Positions 36,041-45,124 of a DNA stretch of 51,108 nt are shown here, piece after piece. The translations under genes and the position numbers were made by a program. Origin of the DNA: Bacteroidota bacterium. Lineage in GTDB: Bacteria; Bacteroidota; Bacteroidia; Chitinophagales; Chitinophagaceae. The notes beneath the pieces are model-generated. The model saw nothing but the letters and a program-made list of their open reading frames with translations, was not told where the DNA came from and ran no database searches. The stretch is from assembly GCA_003175935.1 (NCBI GenBank), contig PSRI01000192.1, positions 1-51,108 of the forward strand, given 5' to 3'. Within the stretch, counting starts at the first letter, position 1. Each line of letters opens with the position of its first letter.

Positions 36041-36955
36041 CTATTTATGGAGGATGTTATACATTTGGCGGATCGAGCGCTCAATGGAAGTTTTATTGGA
36101 GCCGTAGACAGGATGCTTACTTAAATCTATTTCTTTTACAAGTTCTTCTTTTGATTTACCTGCTTTAATTCCTTTATGAACCTGCTCGTACATATCGGAG
36201 AGGTATAAGCGTTGTTCTGTTAGGTTTTCAGTATTGCCAGGATTTCCGTGACCCGGTACAACAATAAGAGGGTCCCAACCAGCAAGTGTATCCAGCACTT
36301 TAAACCATCCCTCATAGTTTACATCCGGATCGCCAACATTATTTCCCCAGGGATTTCCATTGACAAACAAATCGCCTGTAATTAAAATTTTTTCTTTTGG
36401 CAGCCAGGCCACACCATCACCACCTGTATGTGCGGGCCCCATTTTTATTAATTCAACCCTTTGTTCGCCATCATCAAAAACCATTTTATTTTCAAATACC
36501 AATGATGGGAATTCTCTTTTATAACCTTCCATATTTCCACCGCTGTATCCTGATCGTTGATCCCATTCTTTTTGTCCAACTGTTTTCATTTCTCTTGCAG
36601 TTTCTTCCGTAGAGATGATCGTTGCCCTGGAATCTGCAAAAACGCAGTTACCAAAACTATGGTCATGATGGTAATGGGTGTTGAAAACAAAGCGAATGGG
36701 CCTGTCGGTTGTTTTTTTAATCTCTGTTATTATTTCTTTTGCACCCCAGGGATAATTCGCGTCAATGACAAGTACATAATCTTTGAAAATGATCCAAACA
36801 CAATTTGCCGGCTTTCTTTGAACCTCATCACCAAAATAAAAATAAACGCCTTTGGCAATTTGTTTTGAAAAATTTGTCTGACCCGGAAGGCTGGTCGTTG
36901 CAAAAAAGAACAGTATTGATTTGAGGATGACTTTTCGGATAAAAATTAATTGCAC
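36041..36955 (-). CDS. Exported metallo-beta-lactamase-fold hydrolase
   Basis: A 304-residue protein with a GTG start and a signal peptide (about residues 10-25, ending LPGQ). The zinc site is complete: H94-Y-H96-H-D98-H99, His176 in GPAHTGGD, Asp195 in ITGDLF and His236 in VPGHGN. This is the dinuclear MBL fold. The sequence is closer to the quinoprotein-relay/glyoxalase II-like exported hydrolases than to clinical beta-lactamases; a true lactamase role cannot be claimed. It follows a DHFR-like gene by 15 bp on the same strand, so the two are probably co-transcribed. Confidence 0.88.
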   Translation of the reverse strand: MQLIFIRKVILKSILFFFATTSLPGQTNFSKQIAKGVYFYFGDEVQRKPANCVWIIFKDYVLVIDANYPWGAKEIITEIKKTTDRPIRFVFNTHYHHDHSFGNCVFADSRATIISTEETAREMKTVGQKEWDQRSGYSGGNMEGYKREFPSLVFENKMVFDDGEQRVELIKMGPAHTGGDGVAWLPKEKILITGDLFVNGNPWGNNVGDPDVNYEGWFKVLDTLAGWDPLIVVPGHGNPGNTENLTEQRLYLSDMYEQVHKGIKAGKSKEELVKEIDLSKHPVYGSNKTSIERSIRQMYNILHK

Positions 36956-36970
36956 GATTGAGTTAATTTT

Positions 36971-37498
36971 TCAATCTTTTATTACTTCATATTTGTTGAT
37001 CAGCGTACCTTCTTCGTTTACTTTATTGAAGCTGATCAATTTTAGTTTTATATCCAACTTTTCACCTTCAGCAAAATTATCACCTTCCCCAAAAATTTTG
37101 GGTTCAACAGTAAGCCATAGCTCGTTGATCAATTTTGCCTTGAGAAATGAAGTAGCAACATGGGGGCCTCCAACTACCAACATTAATTCCTGCCTTTGCT
37201 TTTCAAATCTTTCAACTAATTGTGCTGGAGTTTCGTTTGTAAATTCAATTTGTCCGGGTGTTTGTAAGTGATTATATTTTTCAGGCTCCCTGGTCATAAT
37301 CACGAGCTGGTGTTCCGGTGATGGCTTTTGCGGATCGGCTAAAAATGTGTTGCTTCCCATTACAATCAAGCGGGATTCACTCCAGACTTTCTTATAATAA
37401 TCCTGATCCTGGTGGCTTGACCACAGTTTCACTTGGGAATCGCCCCATTTGGTAACTTTTCCATCGGCTGAAGAAACGAAAATCAGGATCGTCTTCAT
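36971..37498 (-). CDS. Dihydrofolate reductase / RibD C-terminal-like reductase
   Basis: A 175-residue NADPH-dependent reductase-fold protein. ATG 37498 is taken over the adjacent in-frame TTG. Marks of the RibD C-terminal/DHFR superfamily are ILIFVSSADGKVTKWGD at the first strand, RLIVMGSNTF (substrate/cofactor loop), LVIMTREPEKY, LMLVVGGPHVATSFLKAKL (nucleotide-binding GG) and INELWLTVEPKIFGEG. It stands alone without a deaminase domain, so it is not a complete RibD. The in vivo substrate is uncertain. It is the first gene of a pair with the MBL-fold hydrolase. Confidence 0.85.
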   Translation of the reverse strand: MKTILIFVSSADGKVTKWGDSQVKLWSSHQDQDYYKKVWSESRLIVMGSNTFLADPQKPSPEHQLVIMTREPEKYNHLQTPGQIEFTNETPAQLVERFEKQRQELMLVVGGPHVATSFLKAKLINELWLTVEPKIFGEGDNFAEGEKLDIKLKLISFNKVNEEGTLINKYEVIKD

Positions 37499-37610
37499 CA
37501 ATCTTTGTTATGGGTGAACCAAAGAAATCCTCTTTGGAAAAAATCAACATCCATTCTTCCCAATCCCGATACCTATTGTTGTCTGGATCTGTTTACTAAA
37601 ACCAAAGATG

Positions 37611-37961
37611 CTACTGGGTAGGAGCTGCAGGCTTTGGCGCAAATTTTTGTAATAAAGCCGGAAGTGAAGCAGCGAGGGCGCCGGCAGCTGCGGAACCTAA
37701 TCCGAATTTGCTGGCAAGACTGCCTACTAAACCACCACCGATCCCATTCACAATCGGATTTCCTGAAGTGATTTCACTTTCTAATTTTTCGAGGATTCCA
37801 CCCATGCCTCCTGCACTGGCGGATTGCGCCGAAAGTCCGTTGCTAATCTGAGTTGCAATTTCATTGTGCACTGCATCGTGATGCTCAGCGGGAATAGCAT
37901 TTGCTATTTCAGGATTTTCTGCAAAATGATCCTTTACCGCTTTTAAGATGTCGTCAAACAT
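37611..37961 (-). CDS. Small Ala/Gly-rich hypothetical protein
   Basis: A 116-residue protein without signal peptide. Residues 1-45 are amphipathic helical (MFDDILKAVKDHFAENPEIA, then IPAEHHDAVHNEIATQIS). A Gly/Ala/Ser-rich part follows with GGMGGILEKLES, GIGGGLVGSLASKFGLG and AAAGALAASLPALLQKFAP, ending in PKPAAPTQ. The glycine-loop helices recall the DUF937-type small proteins, but I am not certain. No catalytic motif is visible. It lies alone on the minus strand between the DHFR-like gene and an unrelated membrane-anchored protein. Confidence 0.65.
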   Translation of the reverse strand: MFDDILKAVKDHFAENPEIANAIPAEHHDAVHNEIATQISNGLSAQSASAGGMGGILEKLESEITSGNPIVNGIGGGLVGSLASKFGLGSAAAGALAASLPALLQKFAPKPAAPTQ

Positions 37962-38061
37962 AATTTCAGATTTATCTTTTACAGTACCTAAATGTATTGA
38001 AAATTTATCGAATATATTCAGACGATAAATCGGGTTAATGTGGATTTAATAGTCAGGAAGT

Positions 38062-38973
38062 TTAGGGATTTTCATCCAGGTGGTATTCCTCTTTCAGTTC
38101 TTTCATAATATCGATAGCTTTTTCTTTAAGGGCCATAAGCAAAGTATGACTATTGCTTCTTTGTTTCGCGTCGGTAAATTTTATATAGAGTTCATTCAGT
38201 AGTTCTTTATCAGCTTTGATTGGTTGAAAATTATTGTCAGTTGGCCTTTTCGCAAGCTCGTAGAAGTTTCCCGGAGCATCATTGTTGAGTTTGGCAAGAT
38301 CAGGACCATAAAATAATTTCGATTCCAACTCTACGATTTCATTTTTTCCAGTTCTTCCGAAGGTTCCATCGGCTGACTGATATCTCGAATACAGATTGTA
38401 ATAGTCTGCAATTTTTCGATAGAGTGCGATGTTCTTCATATACCTGAAATTACCCGAACTCCTTAGTTCCTGGTAGCTCACGTCCTGCGAAGTGAATATA
38501 TCGTTGAGGGTGATATATCTCTCCGCATAATAAATAAAAGCCGTGTTATTATTTATGTTATTGGATTCAAGAATTCGCTGGGCACTGTCGTATTTGGCTA
38601 TGATCCATTTTTTTTCATCGATAGTCCTTTGGAGGGTAAATGTGTCAATTCTAAAATCATTGAGCAGGGACTGCATGTATTCTTTTTCACGGTGATTTTC
38701 GACTACCCGCTCCCGTAATTGTTCGGCAAAAAAGCCCAGGGTAACGGCAACGAAGATCATCAAACCTTCAAGGACATATTCTTTCCAGGGTTTAGGATGA
38801 TGCGGTATGTGGGGGTGATGTATTTCCATTTTGTGTGATTGGGTTGTTTGAGATGCATCAAGGGAAGCCATATCAGCAGGTAAATCAGGAGGTGGCGAAT
38901 CCACAGTGGAATCCTCGCTCCGGACCGTCGGAACAATTTGGTCGTCAGGCTTAATTTTTTCTTCTTCAGGCAT
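38062..38973 (-). CDS. Single-pass membrane protein with HxHxPHHxKxWKEY motif
   Basis: A 303-residue protein. The N-terminal 50 residues are acidic and disordered, followed by EIHHPHIPHHPKPWKEYVLE and one TM helix (about residues 70-86, GLMIFVAVTLGFFAEQLRE). A long helical extracytoplasmic or cytoplasmic domain follows, with EYMQSLLNDFRIDTFTLQRT and ALYRKIADYYNLYSRYQ. The His/Pro-rich WKEY motif before the helix is familiar from uncharacterised Bacteroidota proteins, where it is usually the N terminus; here it is preceded by an extra acidic segment. Function is unknown. It is divergent from the PPIase gene at 39201. Confidence 0.7.
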   Translation of the reverse strand: MPEEEKIKPDDQIVPTVRSEDSTVDSPPPDLPADMASLDASQTTQSHKMEIHHPHIPHHPKPWKEYVLEGLMIFVAVTLGFFAEQLRERVVENHREKEYMQSLLNDFRIDTFTLQRTIDEKKWIIAKYDSAQRILESNNINNNTAFIYYAERYITLNDIFTSQDVSYQELRSSGNFRYMKNIALYRKIADYYNLYSRYQSADGTFGRTGKNEIVELESKLFYGPDLAKLNNDAPGNFYELAKRPTDNNFQPIKADKELLNELYIKFTDAKQRSNSHTLLMALKEKAIDIMKELKEEYHLDENP

Positions 38974-39200
38974 TTTGGTCGATTAAGATTAAAAGATAAT
39001 CAGAATTTGCATTTGACCCAACACCTCTATGTCCCGTATTCGTATTATGTAATTATAAAATTCTGTGAAAGTGTTACACTTTATCCTGCCTCCCGTTCGG
39101 GACTACCTGTAAACTTTGAAAAATATCTTATCTTCATAGACAGTCCTGTGTAAATCCTGGTTATTAATCATCTATCTTTTTTGGAACAAAATATTTCAAT

Positions 39201-39812
39201 ATGAAAATTAGTTTTTTCGTTTTATTTCTTTTCATTGCTTCTTCTGTTTTCGCACAGGCCACAGTTAGGGAACAATTTGAAAAAATCAATACCGTTGCAG
39301 ATGCGCAAAAATATGTGGATGCCAATGCCAATTTAAAACCTGCGATCCTGCATCTCGACAACAGAAAAGACAGCTCGCTTATTGATAAGAGATTGTTGAA
39401 ACAGAATAAAGGTGATGTTTTTGCTGTTGGATATGTTACTTACAAGGTTATAGATGCGAAAGAATCGGTTCAATTCAGGTCGAGTTATATATTTCTTGAT
39501 GGAGGTGCATTATCGAATTCTGAAGTGGATAGCCTGAAGAACATCATTATGAAGAAAATTTCAGAAGGAGTTGCGTGGGACAAACTCTCGGATCAATACA
39601 CCATGGACGGCAATACCACTCACGGTGATACAGGTTGGTTCTTCGGACCGGAAATGTTACCAGCTGAATTTCAAACTGCGGTTCAAAAGCATAAGTTAGG
39701 GGAAGTTTTTTTTGTGGATGTGCCCGAGAAACAATGGCACTATATTGTAAAGAAGACTTATGACGATGACTTCAAGAAAGAAATTACCGTGTTGAAGTCG
39801 AATGGTCGATAA
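39201..39812 (+). CDS. Exported parvulin-type peptidyl-prolyl isomerase
   Basis: A 203-residue periplasmic protein with signal peptide MKISFFVLFLFIASSVFA. The C-terminal half matches the PpiC/parvulin fold: VQFRSSYIFLDGGALS (where the usual ASHILI strand would be), KISEGVAWDKLSDQYTMDG, THGDTGWFFGPEMLPAEF and KLGEVFFVDVPEKQWHYIV. The conserved second His of parvulins is present in QWHYIV, and the first is replaced by Ser/Tyr in SSYIF, so catalytic efficiency is uncertain. The role would be folding of exported proteins. A bidirectional terminator follows. Confidence 0.8.
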   Translation: MKISFFVLFLFIASSVFAQATVREQFEKINTVADAQKYVDANANLKPAILHLDNRKDSSLIDKRLLKQNKGDVFAVGYVTYKVIDAKESVQFRSSYIFLDGGALSNSEVDSLKNIIMKKISEGVAWDKLSDQYTMDGNTTHGDTGWFFGPEMLPAEFQTAVQKHKLGEVFFVDVPEKQWHYIVKKTYDDDFKKEITVLKSNGR

Positions 39813-39830
39813 GAATAAAAAATTCTAATA

Positions 39831-39861
39831 AAAAAAGTGCCCCATAATGAGGCACTTTTTT
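39831..39861. terminator. Bidirectional rho-independent terminator
   Basis: AAAAAAGTGCC (39831-39841) pairs perfectly with GGCACTTTTTT (39851-39861) around a 9-nt loop. The A and T runs on both sides let it serve the plus-strand PPIase gene and the minus-strand esterase gene, whose stop codon begins right at its edge. Confidence 0.9.
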
Positions 39862-40631
39862 TATTTATGTTGCTTGAATAGCCATTGAATCATTTTTGGA
39901 TCACTGTAAGCCCCGATCCAGGAAAAATGGCCTACTTCAGGATACTGGGTAAACCCGGGATGTGCACCTGCTTTAGTGAGAGCTTCCAGCATGTCCAGGG
40001 CGTAACCTGGGGCAACTGCAGGATCCTCTGCTCCATGATAAATCCAAATGGGAATTTGCGCTATAGATGCGGCCCTTGATGGATCTCCACCCCCGCAAAC
40101 GGGAACGGCTGCAGCAAATAAATTCGGATATCTCTCAATCGCATCGTAGGTTCCAAAACCACCCATGGATAATCCGGTAATGTATATTCTGTTTGTATCG
40201 ACGGGCATCGTTTTGCAAAGTTGTTTGATAAGTCCGATTAATAATTCCATTGGTTTCGTTGGATCAGGCAGCAATCTCGTTTCCGAAGTGACTTTCGTTC
40301 TTGAAAAATTCGACCAGGTAATTTTTTCAGGACACTGGGGAGCGATCACGATAGCAGGGTGTTCGGACATGTTTTCGTCAGTCGCAAAATTCATTACACC
40401 CCACTTTAATTGGGCATCATTATCACTGCCACGCTCACCTGAGCCGTGTAAAAAAACAACAAGCGGATATTTTCGTCCATTGTTGGCATCGGGGAACAGC
40501 AAACGATAATTAAGGGTATCGCCTTTATCATTCCCAAACTTATTAAAGCTAAATTTTGGAGGCTGTGCCTTGACAAGTTGCATAGAAAGACAAAAAACCA
40601 ATAGAGCTGCAAATGATTTTACGGGCTTCAT
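39861..40631 (-). CDS. Exported alpha/beta-hydrolase esterase
   Basis: A 256-residue exported serine esterase (signal peptide ending LVKA-Q). Alpha/beta-hydrolase features are clear: oxyanion segment VVFLHGSGERG, nucleophile Ser155 in ITGLSMGGFGTYDA, acid Asp203 in YHGAEDPAV and His235 in PEVGHFSW. The form resembles the PHB depolymerase/feruloyl esterase-like or phospholipase/carboxylesterase group of Bacteroidota. The natural substrate may be a polymer ester such as feruloylated xylan, which is inference. It is divergent from the AraC gene with a 185-bp gap holding both promoters. Confidence 0.88.
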   Translation of the reverse strand: MKPVKSFAALLVFCLSMQLVKAQPPKFSFNKFGNDKGDTLNYRLLFPDANNGRKYPLVVFLHGSGERGSDNDAQLKWGVMNFATDENMSEHPAIVIAPQCPEKITWSNFSRTKVTSETRLLPDPTKPMELLIGLIKQLCKTMPVDTNRIYITGLSMGGFGTYDAIERYPNLFAAAVPVCGGGDPSRAASIAQIPIWIYHGAEDPAVAPGYALDMLEALTKAGAHPGFTQYPEVGHFSWIGAYSDPKMIQWLFKQHK

Positions 40632-40816
40632 TGTATAATTTTTGAGAAGTGAAATATTGAAGAAACAGGGAGATTGAATATAAAGGAATTTTTAGAAAGT
40701 AAACAGAGTTAGTCCGATTTCTTAGTGCCGCAGGTACCCTCAAGCCTCAGGGCATTTCTTTGGGCCGTCTATCCATTATCATTTTCATCTGCGCTCAATT
40801 TTGCTGAACTTTTATT

Positions 40817-41980
40817 GTGACCCCGCTTCAATTAAATATTCTGATCCTCGCATTGGGAGTGATTCAGGGCATATTCCTGGTAGTCCTCTTATCGGGAAAA
40901 AGAAGGTCCATTCCTGTATATCCTTTTCTCGCCTCGTACCTAATCGTATTAATCGCACAAATTGTTTTCAAACTGGCCAGTAAGATCTGGCTAATGGAAA
41001 CTATGCGTCCCGTGTATATGCTTTCATACTATTTTCCATTCCTGTACGGGCCCATAATATGGTTGTTTTTCAGACAATGCGCTGCTATTAAATTTCAGTG
41101 GAAATGGGATTGGCTCCATTTTGTTCCTTTTTTTATGGGACTGGAAATTGTTTTATTCCATAACCACAGAGGCTCGCAATACATTTTCCCTTTCTTTATA
41201 AATCGGCAATCGGTCATGTTTCTTGAACTGGTGAGCCTGGGAATTTACCATGCTTCTGCATTTATTCTTCTCAGAAAAAATAAAAGCGTGTTTTTCCCTC
41301 AATTCAAAACTCTTTACGAAGAAAGAATGAAATGGCTGCAACAGTTTTTGATAAGTTCGTTTTTGGTATGCGTTTCGATTTCTGTAATTATCTACCTCAT
41401 GTTTATTAAATATCCCAACCTCCAAAATTTGCGATTTGGGTTTGTGTTGCTTACGGTATTCGTGTATTGGATCAGTTACAGAACGTGGAGTCAGCCCGGG
41501 TTGTTCCAGGTTATTATTGGAGGAGCGTCGTTTTCCATGCAGCCTTTTGTTTCACCTTTGAGCTCAAAATCAATTATAAAGAAATATTCCAATTCAGGAT
41601 TAGATAATAATCAACTTGAAAAAATAATAGCCTCCGTCGAAATCAAAATGCAAAAGGAAAAATTATTTCTTGATCCTGATTTGACTATTGATTCACTTGC
41701 GTTGTCAATTCCATGCAGCAGGCATCATTTGTCGCAGGCGATAAATGAAAAATTGGGCAAATCTTTTAATGATTTTGTCAATGGCTATCGGGTAGAAGAA
41801 ACAAAGGCTCTCTTAAACGATCAAAATCACAAGTCATATAAAATAGCTTCCCTCGCATACGAAGCAGGTTTTAATTCTCTTTCTACTTTCAATGAGGTTT
41901 TCAAGAGATTCACAGGACTCACTCCAACTCAATTCAGGTCTCAGCAAGAAAATGTAGAACTCCGGAAACAGCGGATATGA
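40817..41980 (+). CDS. AraC-family regulator with N-terminal membrane domain
   Basis: A 387-residue membrane-anchored transcription factor with a GTG start. About seven TM helices fill residues 5-225 (LILALGVIQGIFLVVLL; YMLSYYFPFLYGPIIWLFF; QQFLISSFLVCVSISVIIYL). The C-terminal AraC/XylS double HTH spans about 280-380: LTIDSLALSIPCSRHHLSQA, FNDFVNGYRVEETKALL, KIASLAYEAGFNSLSTFNEV and FKRFTGLTPTQFR. This fusion is frequent in Bacteroidota. It is followed at 35 bp by three exported hydrolase genes on the same strand, its likely regulon. Confidence 0.9.
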   Translation: MTPLQLNILILALGVIQGIFLVVLLSGKRRSIPVYPFLASYLIVLIAQIVFKLASKIWLMETMRPVYMLSYYFPFLYGPIIWLFFRQCAAIKFQWKWDWLHFVPFFMGLEIVLFHNHRGSQYIFPFFINRQSVMFLELVSLGIYHASAFILLRKNKSVFFPQFKTLYEERMKWLQQFLISSFLVCVSISVIIYLMFIKYPNLQNLRFGFVLLTVFVYWISYRTWSQPGLFQVIIGGASFSMQPFVSPLSSKSIIKKYSNSGLDNNQLEKIIASVEIKMQKEKLFLDPDLTIDSLALSIPCSRHHLSQAINEKLGKSFNDFVNGYRVEETKALLNDQNHKSYKIASLAYEAGFNSLSTFNEVFKRFTGLTPTQFRSQQENVELRKQRI

Positions 41981-42015
41981 TTCCGATCTTATCGGATCGG
42001 TAGGACGGGCTCATC

Positions 42016-43593
42016 ATGAAGAATAATTTTGAAAGAAATTTTTTCATGAGATTCAGATTATTCATAGCTGCCTGTTTATTAAGCCCGTCCCTTTTGACTT
42101 CCGCTCAAAAAGGCAAGATTTATGAAAGCCTTCCGGTTGGTAAATATGCGGTGGGGTATAAAATTATCACTCTGACTGATGAATCCCGGATTTCTAAACC
42201 TGAATTCAATTATTTGGGTGAAAAAAATCAGGGCGACAGAAGCGAAAAAATCACTATTCATGTCTGGTATCCATGTATTTCGGGTAGTGGTACCAGGAAC
42301 GTACTTTTTTCTGATTACTGTTACCAGGAGAATTTGAAATCTTCCACAGAGCCGCTTGATACTGTCCAGAAATACTCCCTCATTTCAGGCAAAAGAAGAT
42401 CCATTGAAAATTGGTTTGGCAAAACACAGGATGCCGATTGGATAGACCTTCTCCAAACTAAAATGCTCGCACAATTGAATGCCGATGCAGCAAGGAAAAA
42501 GTTCCCTTTACTCGTTGGAATGCTCCGGCCATTGTCTACCACAATTGTAAATGAAGTATTGGCAAGTCAGGGTTATGTGGTTGCAATGATCAACCATGAA
42601 AACATTAATGGTTTTGCGGATGCGGCACTTGTTGAGATTCCAAATTTGCAATTCGCCATTGAATGGCTGCAGAAACATGAAAATGTTTCGAATCAATTGG
42701 GAACATTTGGATTCAGTGGATCCGGATTCACGCAGGTACTTTTTGCCATGTATGATTTAAGAGTTCAGGCTCTCGCGGATATTGAAAGTGGTATTTATAT
42801 GGAGGGTCTTTACCAGGGCATATCAGCATCAAATTTTTATAAGCCTTCCAAATTAAAAATTCCTTTCCTGCACATATTCAGTCATGATCTTTCGCGGCAG
42901 GAAAAATACCTGGATGATTTTGAAACAAAATGCAAATTTTCAAACCGTTACAGACTTATACTCAATCAGCCTAAACTTCATCACTGGGATTTCGCTACAG
43001 AAGGATATGTATCGAGTTTGTTTCTTAAGAATCGGGGAGAAGCTGCCAGCAATATTGAGAAGTCATTTGAAATAGCAACAAATTATCTTCTGAATTTTTT
43101 TGACGCTCAATTAAAAGGACAAATAGAAGGACAAAAATTCCTCGCTGAAAAATTCAAATCAGAAAAATACCCTTCATCTCTGTGGGAAATCTCAAATTAT
43201 GCTGCGAAAATACCTGCTCCTACACGGGAAGAATTTGAATTAATAGTAAGCCGGCTTGGAATTGATTCAGCAACTCATCTCACATTATCCCGACTCAAAG
43301 ATGATTCTTCCACTGATGTCATGGTGTGGTTTCAGCTAAACCGGCTGGGTTATCAGTATCTGGATCGCACCAGGTATAAAGAGGCAATCGGAGTTTTTAA
43401 GCTGAATATCATCTTGCATCCCGACGATCCTAATTTATATGACAGCCTGTGCGAAGGATATGAAAGATCAGGAGATAATGAAAACGCAAGGAAGTACGCT
43501 GCAATCACTAAAGAAATGCTTGATAAAAAATCAAATCTTACTGATGCTGAGAAAGGCCTTATGGGCAACGCGGAGAAGAGATTAAGAAATTAA
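42016..43593 (+). CDS. Exported alpha/beta-hydrolase with C-terminal TPR repeats
   Basis: A 525-residue exported protein. ATG 42016 or ATG 42046 could be the start; the second gives a cleaner signal peptide (MRFRLFIAACLLSPSLLTSA). A dienelactone-hydrolase/PAF-acetylhydrolase-like domain runs to about residue 370. It has KITIHVWYPC near the start and nucleophile Ser234 in TFGFSGSGFTQVLF. Possible acid and His positions lie in IFSHDLSRQEK and PKLHHWDF. TPR-like helices follow at the C terminus (GYQYLDRTRYKEAIGVFKLN; LYDSLCEGYERSGDNENARK). It is the first of three exported hydrolases behind the AraC gene. Confidence 0.82.
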   Translation: MKNNFERNFFMRFRLFIAACLLSPSLLTSAQKGKIYESLPVGKYAVGYKIITLTDESRISKPEFNYLGEKNQGDRSEKITIHVWYPCISGSGTRNVLFSDYCYQENLKSSTEPLDTVQKYSLISGKRRSIENWFGKTQDADWIDLLQTKMLAQLNADAARKKFPLLVGMLRPLSTTIVNEVLASQGYVVAMINHENINGFADAALVEIPNLQFAIEWLQKHENVSNQLGTFGFSGSGFTQVLFAMYDLRVQALADIESGIYMEGLYQGISASNFYKPSKLKIPFLHIFSHDLSRQEKYLDDFETKCKFSNRYRLILNQPKLHHWDFATEGYVSSLFLKNRGEAASNIEKSFEIATNYLLNFFDAQLKGQIEGQKFLAEKFKSEKYPSSLWEISNYAAKIPAPTREEFELIVSRLGIDSATHLTLSRLKDDSSTDVMVWFQLNRLGYQYLDRTRYKEAIGVFKLNIILHPDDPNLYDSLCEGYERSGDNENARKYAAITKEMLDKKSNLTDAEKGLMGNAEKRLRN

Positions 43594-43634
43594 TGCTTCG
43601 ATAAAAATTTATTAACCAGTTTATACATAGAATT

Positions 43635-45044
43635 ATGAAAAAGTTTTTAGTTAAGATGCGGTTCGTGACAATTCTCGCTTTAATGTTTTTTTCTTTCTAT
43701 GGGAAAAGTCAGGGCACAGGCAAAACCGAACCATTAGATCCATTGTCGTTTGGTTTGGTATTGGATGATCCTTCGATGAAAAATGTGGTGATTAAAAAAG
43801 ATGTCACTTATTTGAAAGACGACAAAGGTGAATTGAAAATTGACCTTTATTCTCCTCCGGGTTTGAAAGTAAATGAAAAGCGACCTGCGATCATTTTTCT
43901 GAATGCAATCGGGGAAAATGAAGGTGCACCCAGGGTAAAATCATGGGGCATTTATACTACCTGGCCCCAACTAATGGCGGCTAAAGGTTATGTGGGTATT
44001 TCGATGGAAGCGGATGGACAAAGAATTCAGGAATCCATTTCAGGGCTATTTAATTTTCTTGACAAAGATGGATCGCAATTTCATATTGATACAAACAAGC
44101 TTGGCGTATATGCCGCGTCTTCAAATGTTTCCCAGGCTTCAGTTTATTTGATGAGTGAAAAAGTTTACAAAGGAATTAAAGCAGCAGTTCTATATTATGG
44201 AAGTGTACCGGAAGGACCGTTTCGAAAAGATTTACCAGTACTTTTTGTAATATCAGAAGGCGATGCCGTCAGGGGTGGTTATACCGGATTATGGAATGAA
44301 GTTTTGAAAAATAACGCACCATGGACCGTAAAGATGGGAACCGGCATGCCCCATGCATTTGATGCATTTTCGGATAATGATAATGCCAGAAAAATTGTGA
44401 AAGAAACAGTTTCATTTTGGAAGGACGAATTGGATCCTGTTCCCCAGCCATCTTTTCCAAATTCAACTATGAGAAATTCATTGGGACTTTTGAGAATGTA
44501 TCCCGCGCAGGCGATTGATTCACTCAAATTACTTGTTGATAGATATCCGGATAATACAAGAGTACTAATTATGTATGCCGAATCATTAAAACAAAATGGC
44601 AAAAGCAATGATGCTAAACCAGTATATCAAAAAATTTTGAAGCTGGATCCAAATAACGTTGGAGCAATGGTTTCACTGGCGGCCATTTCATATGGAGAGA
44701 ATAATGACGCTGAAGCCGAAAAGTTTATTGAACAGGCAAAAGCCACGGGAAAAATGAATCAGAATTATTATGGGGACCTTGGATTTTCCCTGCTTACACT
44801 GGGAAGGGATAAAGAAGCGGCAAAATATTATGAGATGTCTTTGGAAAACAAACCCAATGCTCATAATTATTATAATCTGGCTTGCGCTTATGCAAAATTT
44901 GGAGATAAGGAGCACGCTATTGTAGCCTTGCAAAAGGCCATGGAAATGGGTTATGGACCCAAATCATTTATTGAGCAGGATCCTGACCTTAATTCCATTC
45001 GTACAGATGAGAGGTACAAAGCCCTCATTGCAAAAGCTAAATAG
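43635..45044 (+). CDS. Exported alpha/beta-hydrolase-TPR protein with a degenerate nucleophile elbow
   Basis: A 469-residue exported protein (signal peptide to about YGKSQG). The alpha/beta-hydrolase domain (about 50-265) contains RPAIIFLNAIGENEG, the elbow segment GVYAASSNVSQASVYLM, an acid in VISEGDAVRGG and His in TGMPHAFDAF. The expected G-x-S-x-G is A160-A-S162-S-N164, so both small glycines are replaced. Five or so TPR units follow (VLIMYAESLKQNGKSNDAKP; GDLGFSLLTLGRDKEAAKYY; YYNLACAYAKFGDKEHAIVA). Its partner upstream, a possible paralogue, keeps the glycines. It lies 41 bp behind that gene in the same run. Confidence 0.8.
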   Translation: MKKFLVKMRFVTILALMFFSFYGKSQGTGKTEPLDPLSFGLVLDDPSMKNVVIKKDVTYLKDDKGELKIDLYSPPGLKVNEKRPAIIFLNAIGENEGAPRVKSWGIYTTWPQLMAAKGYVGISMEADGQRIQESISGLFNFLDKDGSQFHIDTNKLGVYAASSNVSQASVYLMSEKVYKGIKAAVLYYGSVPEGPFRKDLPVLFVISEGDAVRGGYTGLWNEVLKNNAPWTVKMGTGMPHAFDAFSDNDNARKIVKETVSFWKDELDPVPQPSFPNSTMRNSLGLLRMYPAQAIDSLKLLVDRYPDNTRVLIMYAESLKQNGKSNDAKPVYQKILKLDPNNVGAMVSLAAISYGENNDAEAEKFIEQAKATGKMNQNYYGDLGFSLLTLGRDKEAAKYYEMSLENKPNAHNYYNLACAYAKFGDKEHAIVALQKAMEMGYGPKSFIEQDPDLNSIRTDERYKALIAKAK

Positions 45045-45124
45045 TAAGAGCGGATAAGAATTTCATTGATTCAGTAAATTAATTAGCTTTAATAATTACA
45101 ATCTGCTCATTAATCTGAATCAAC

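Noticed and set aside
36041-37498. Metallo-beta-lactamase fold plus DHFR-like gene as a resistance pair
   Set aside because: Both belong to broad families. The first resembles exported non-lactamase MBL hydrolases and the second the RibD C-terminal group, so resistance cannot be claimed.
38938-39153. 71-codon plus-strand frame upstream of the PPIase gene
   Set aside because: It overlaps the start of the divergent gene and the intergenic promoter region and shows no domain or signal peptide.
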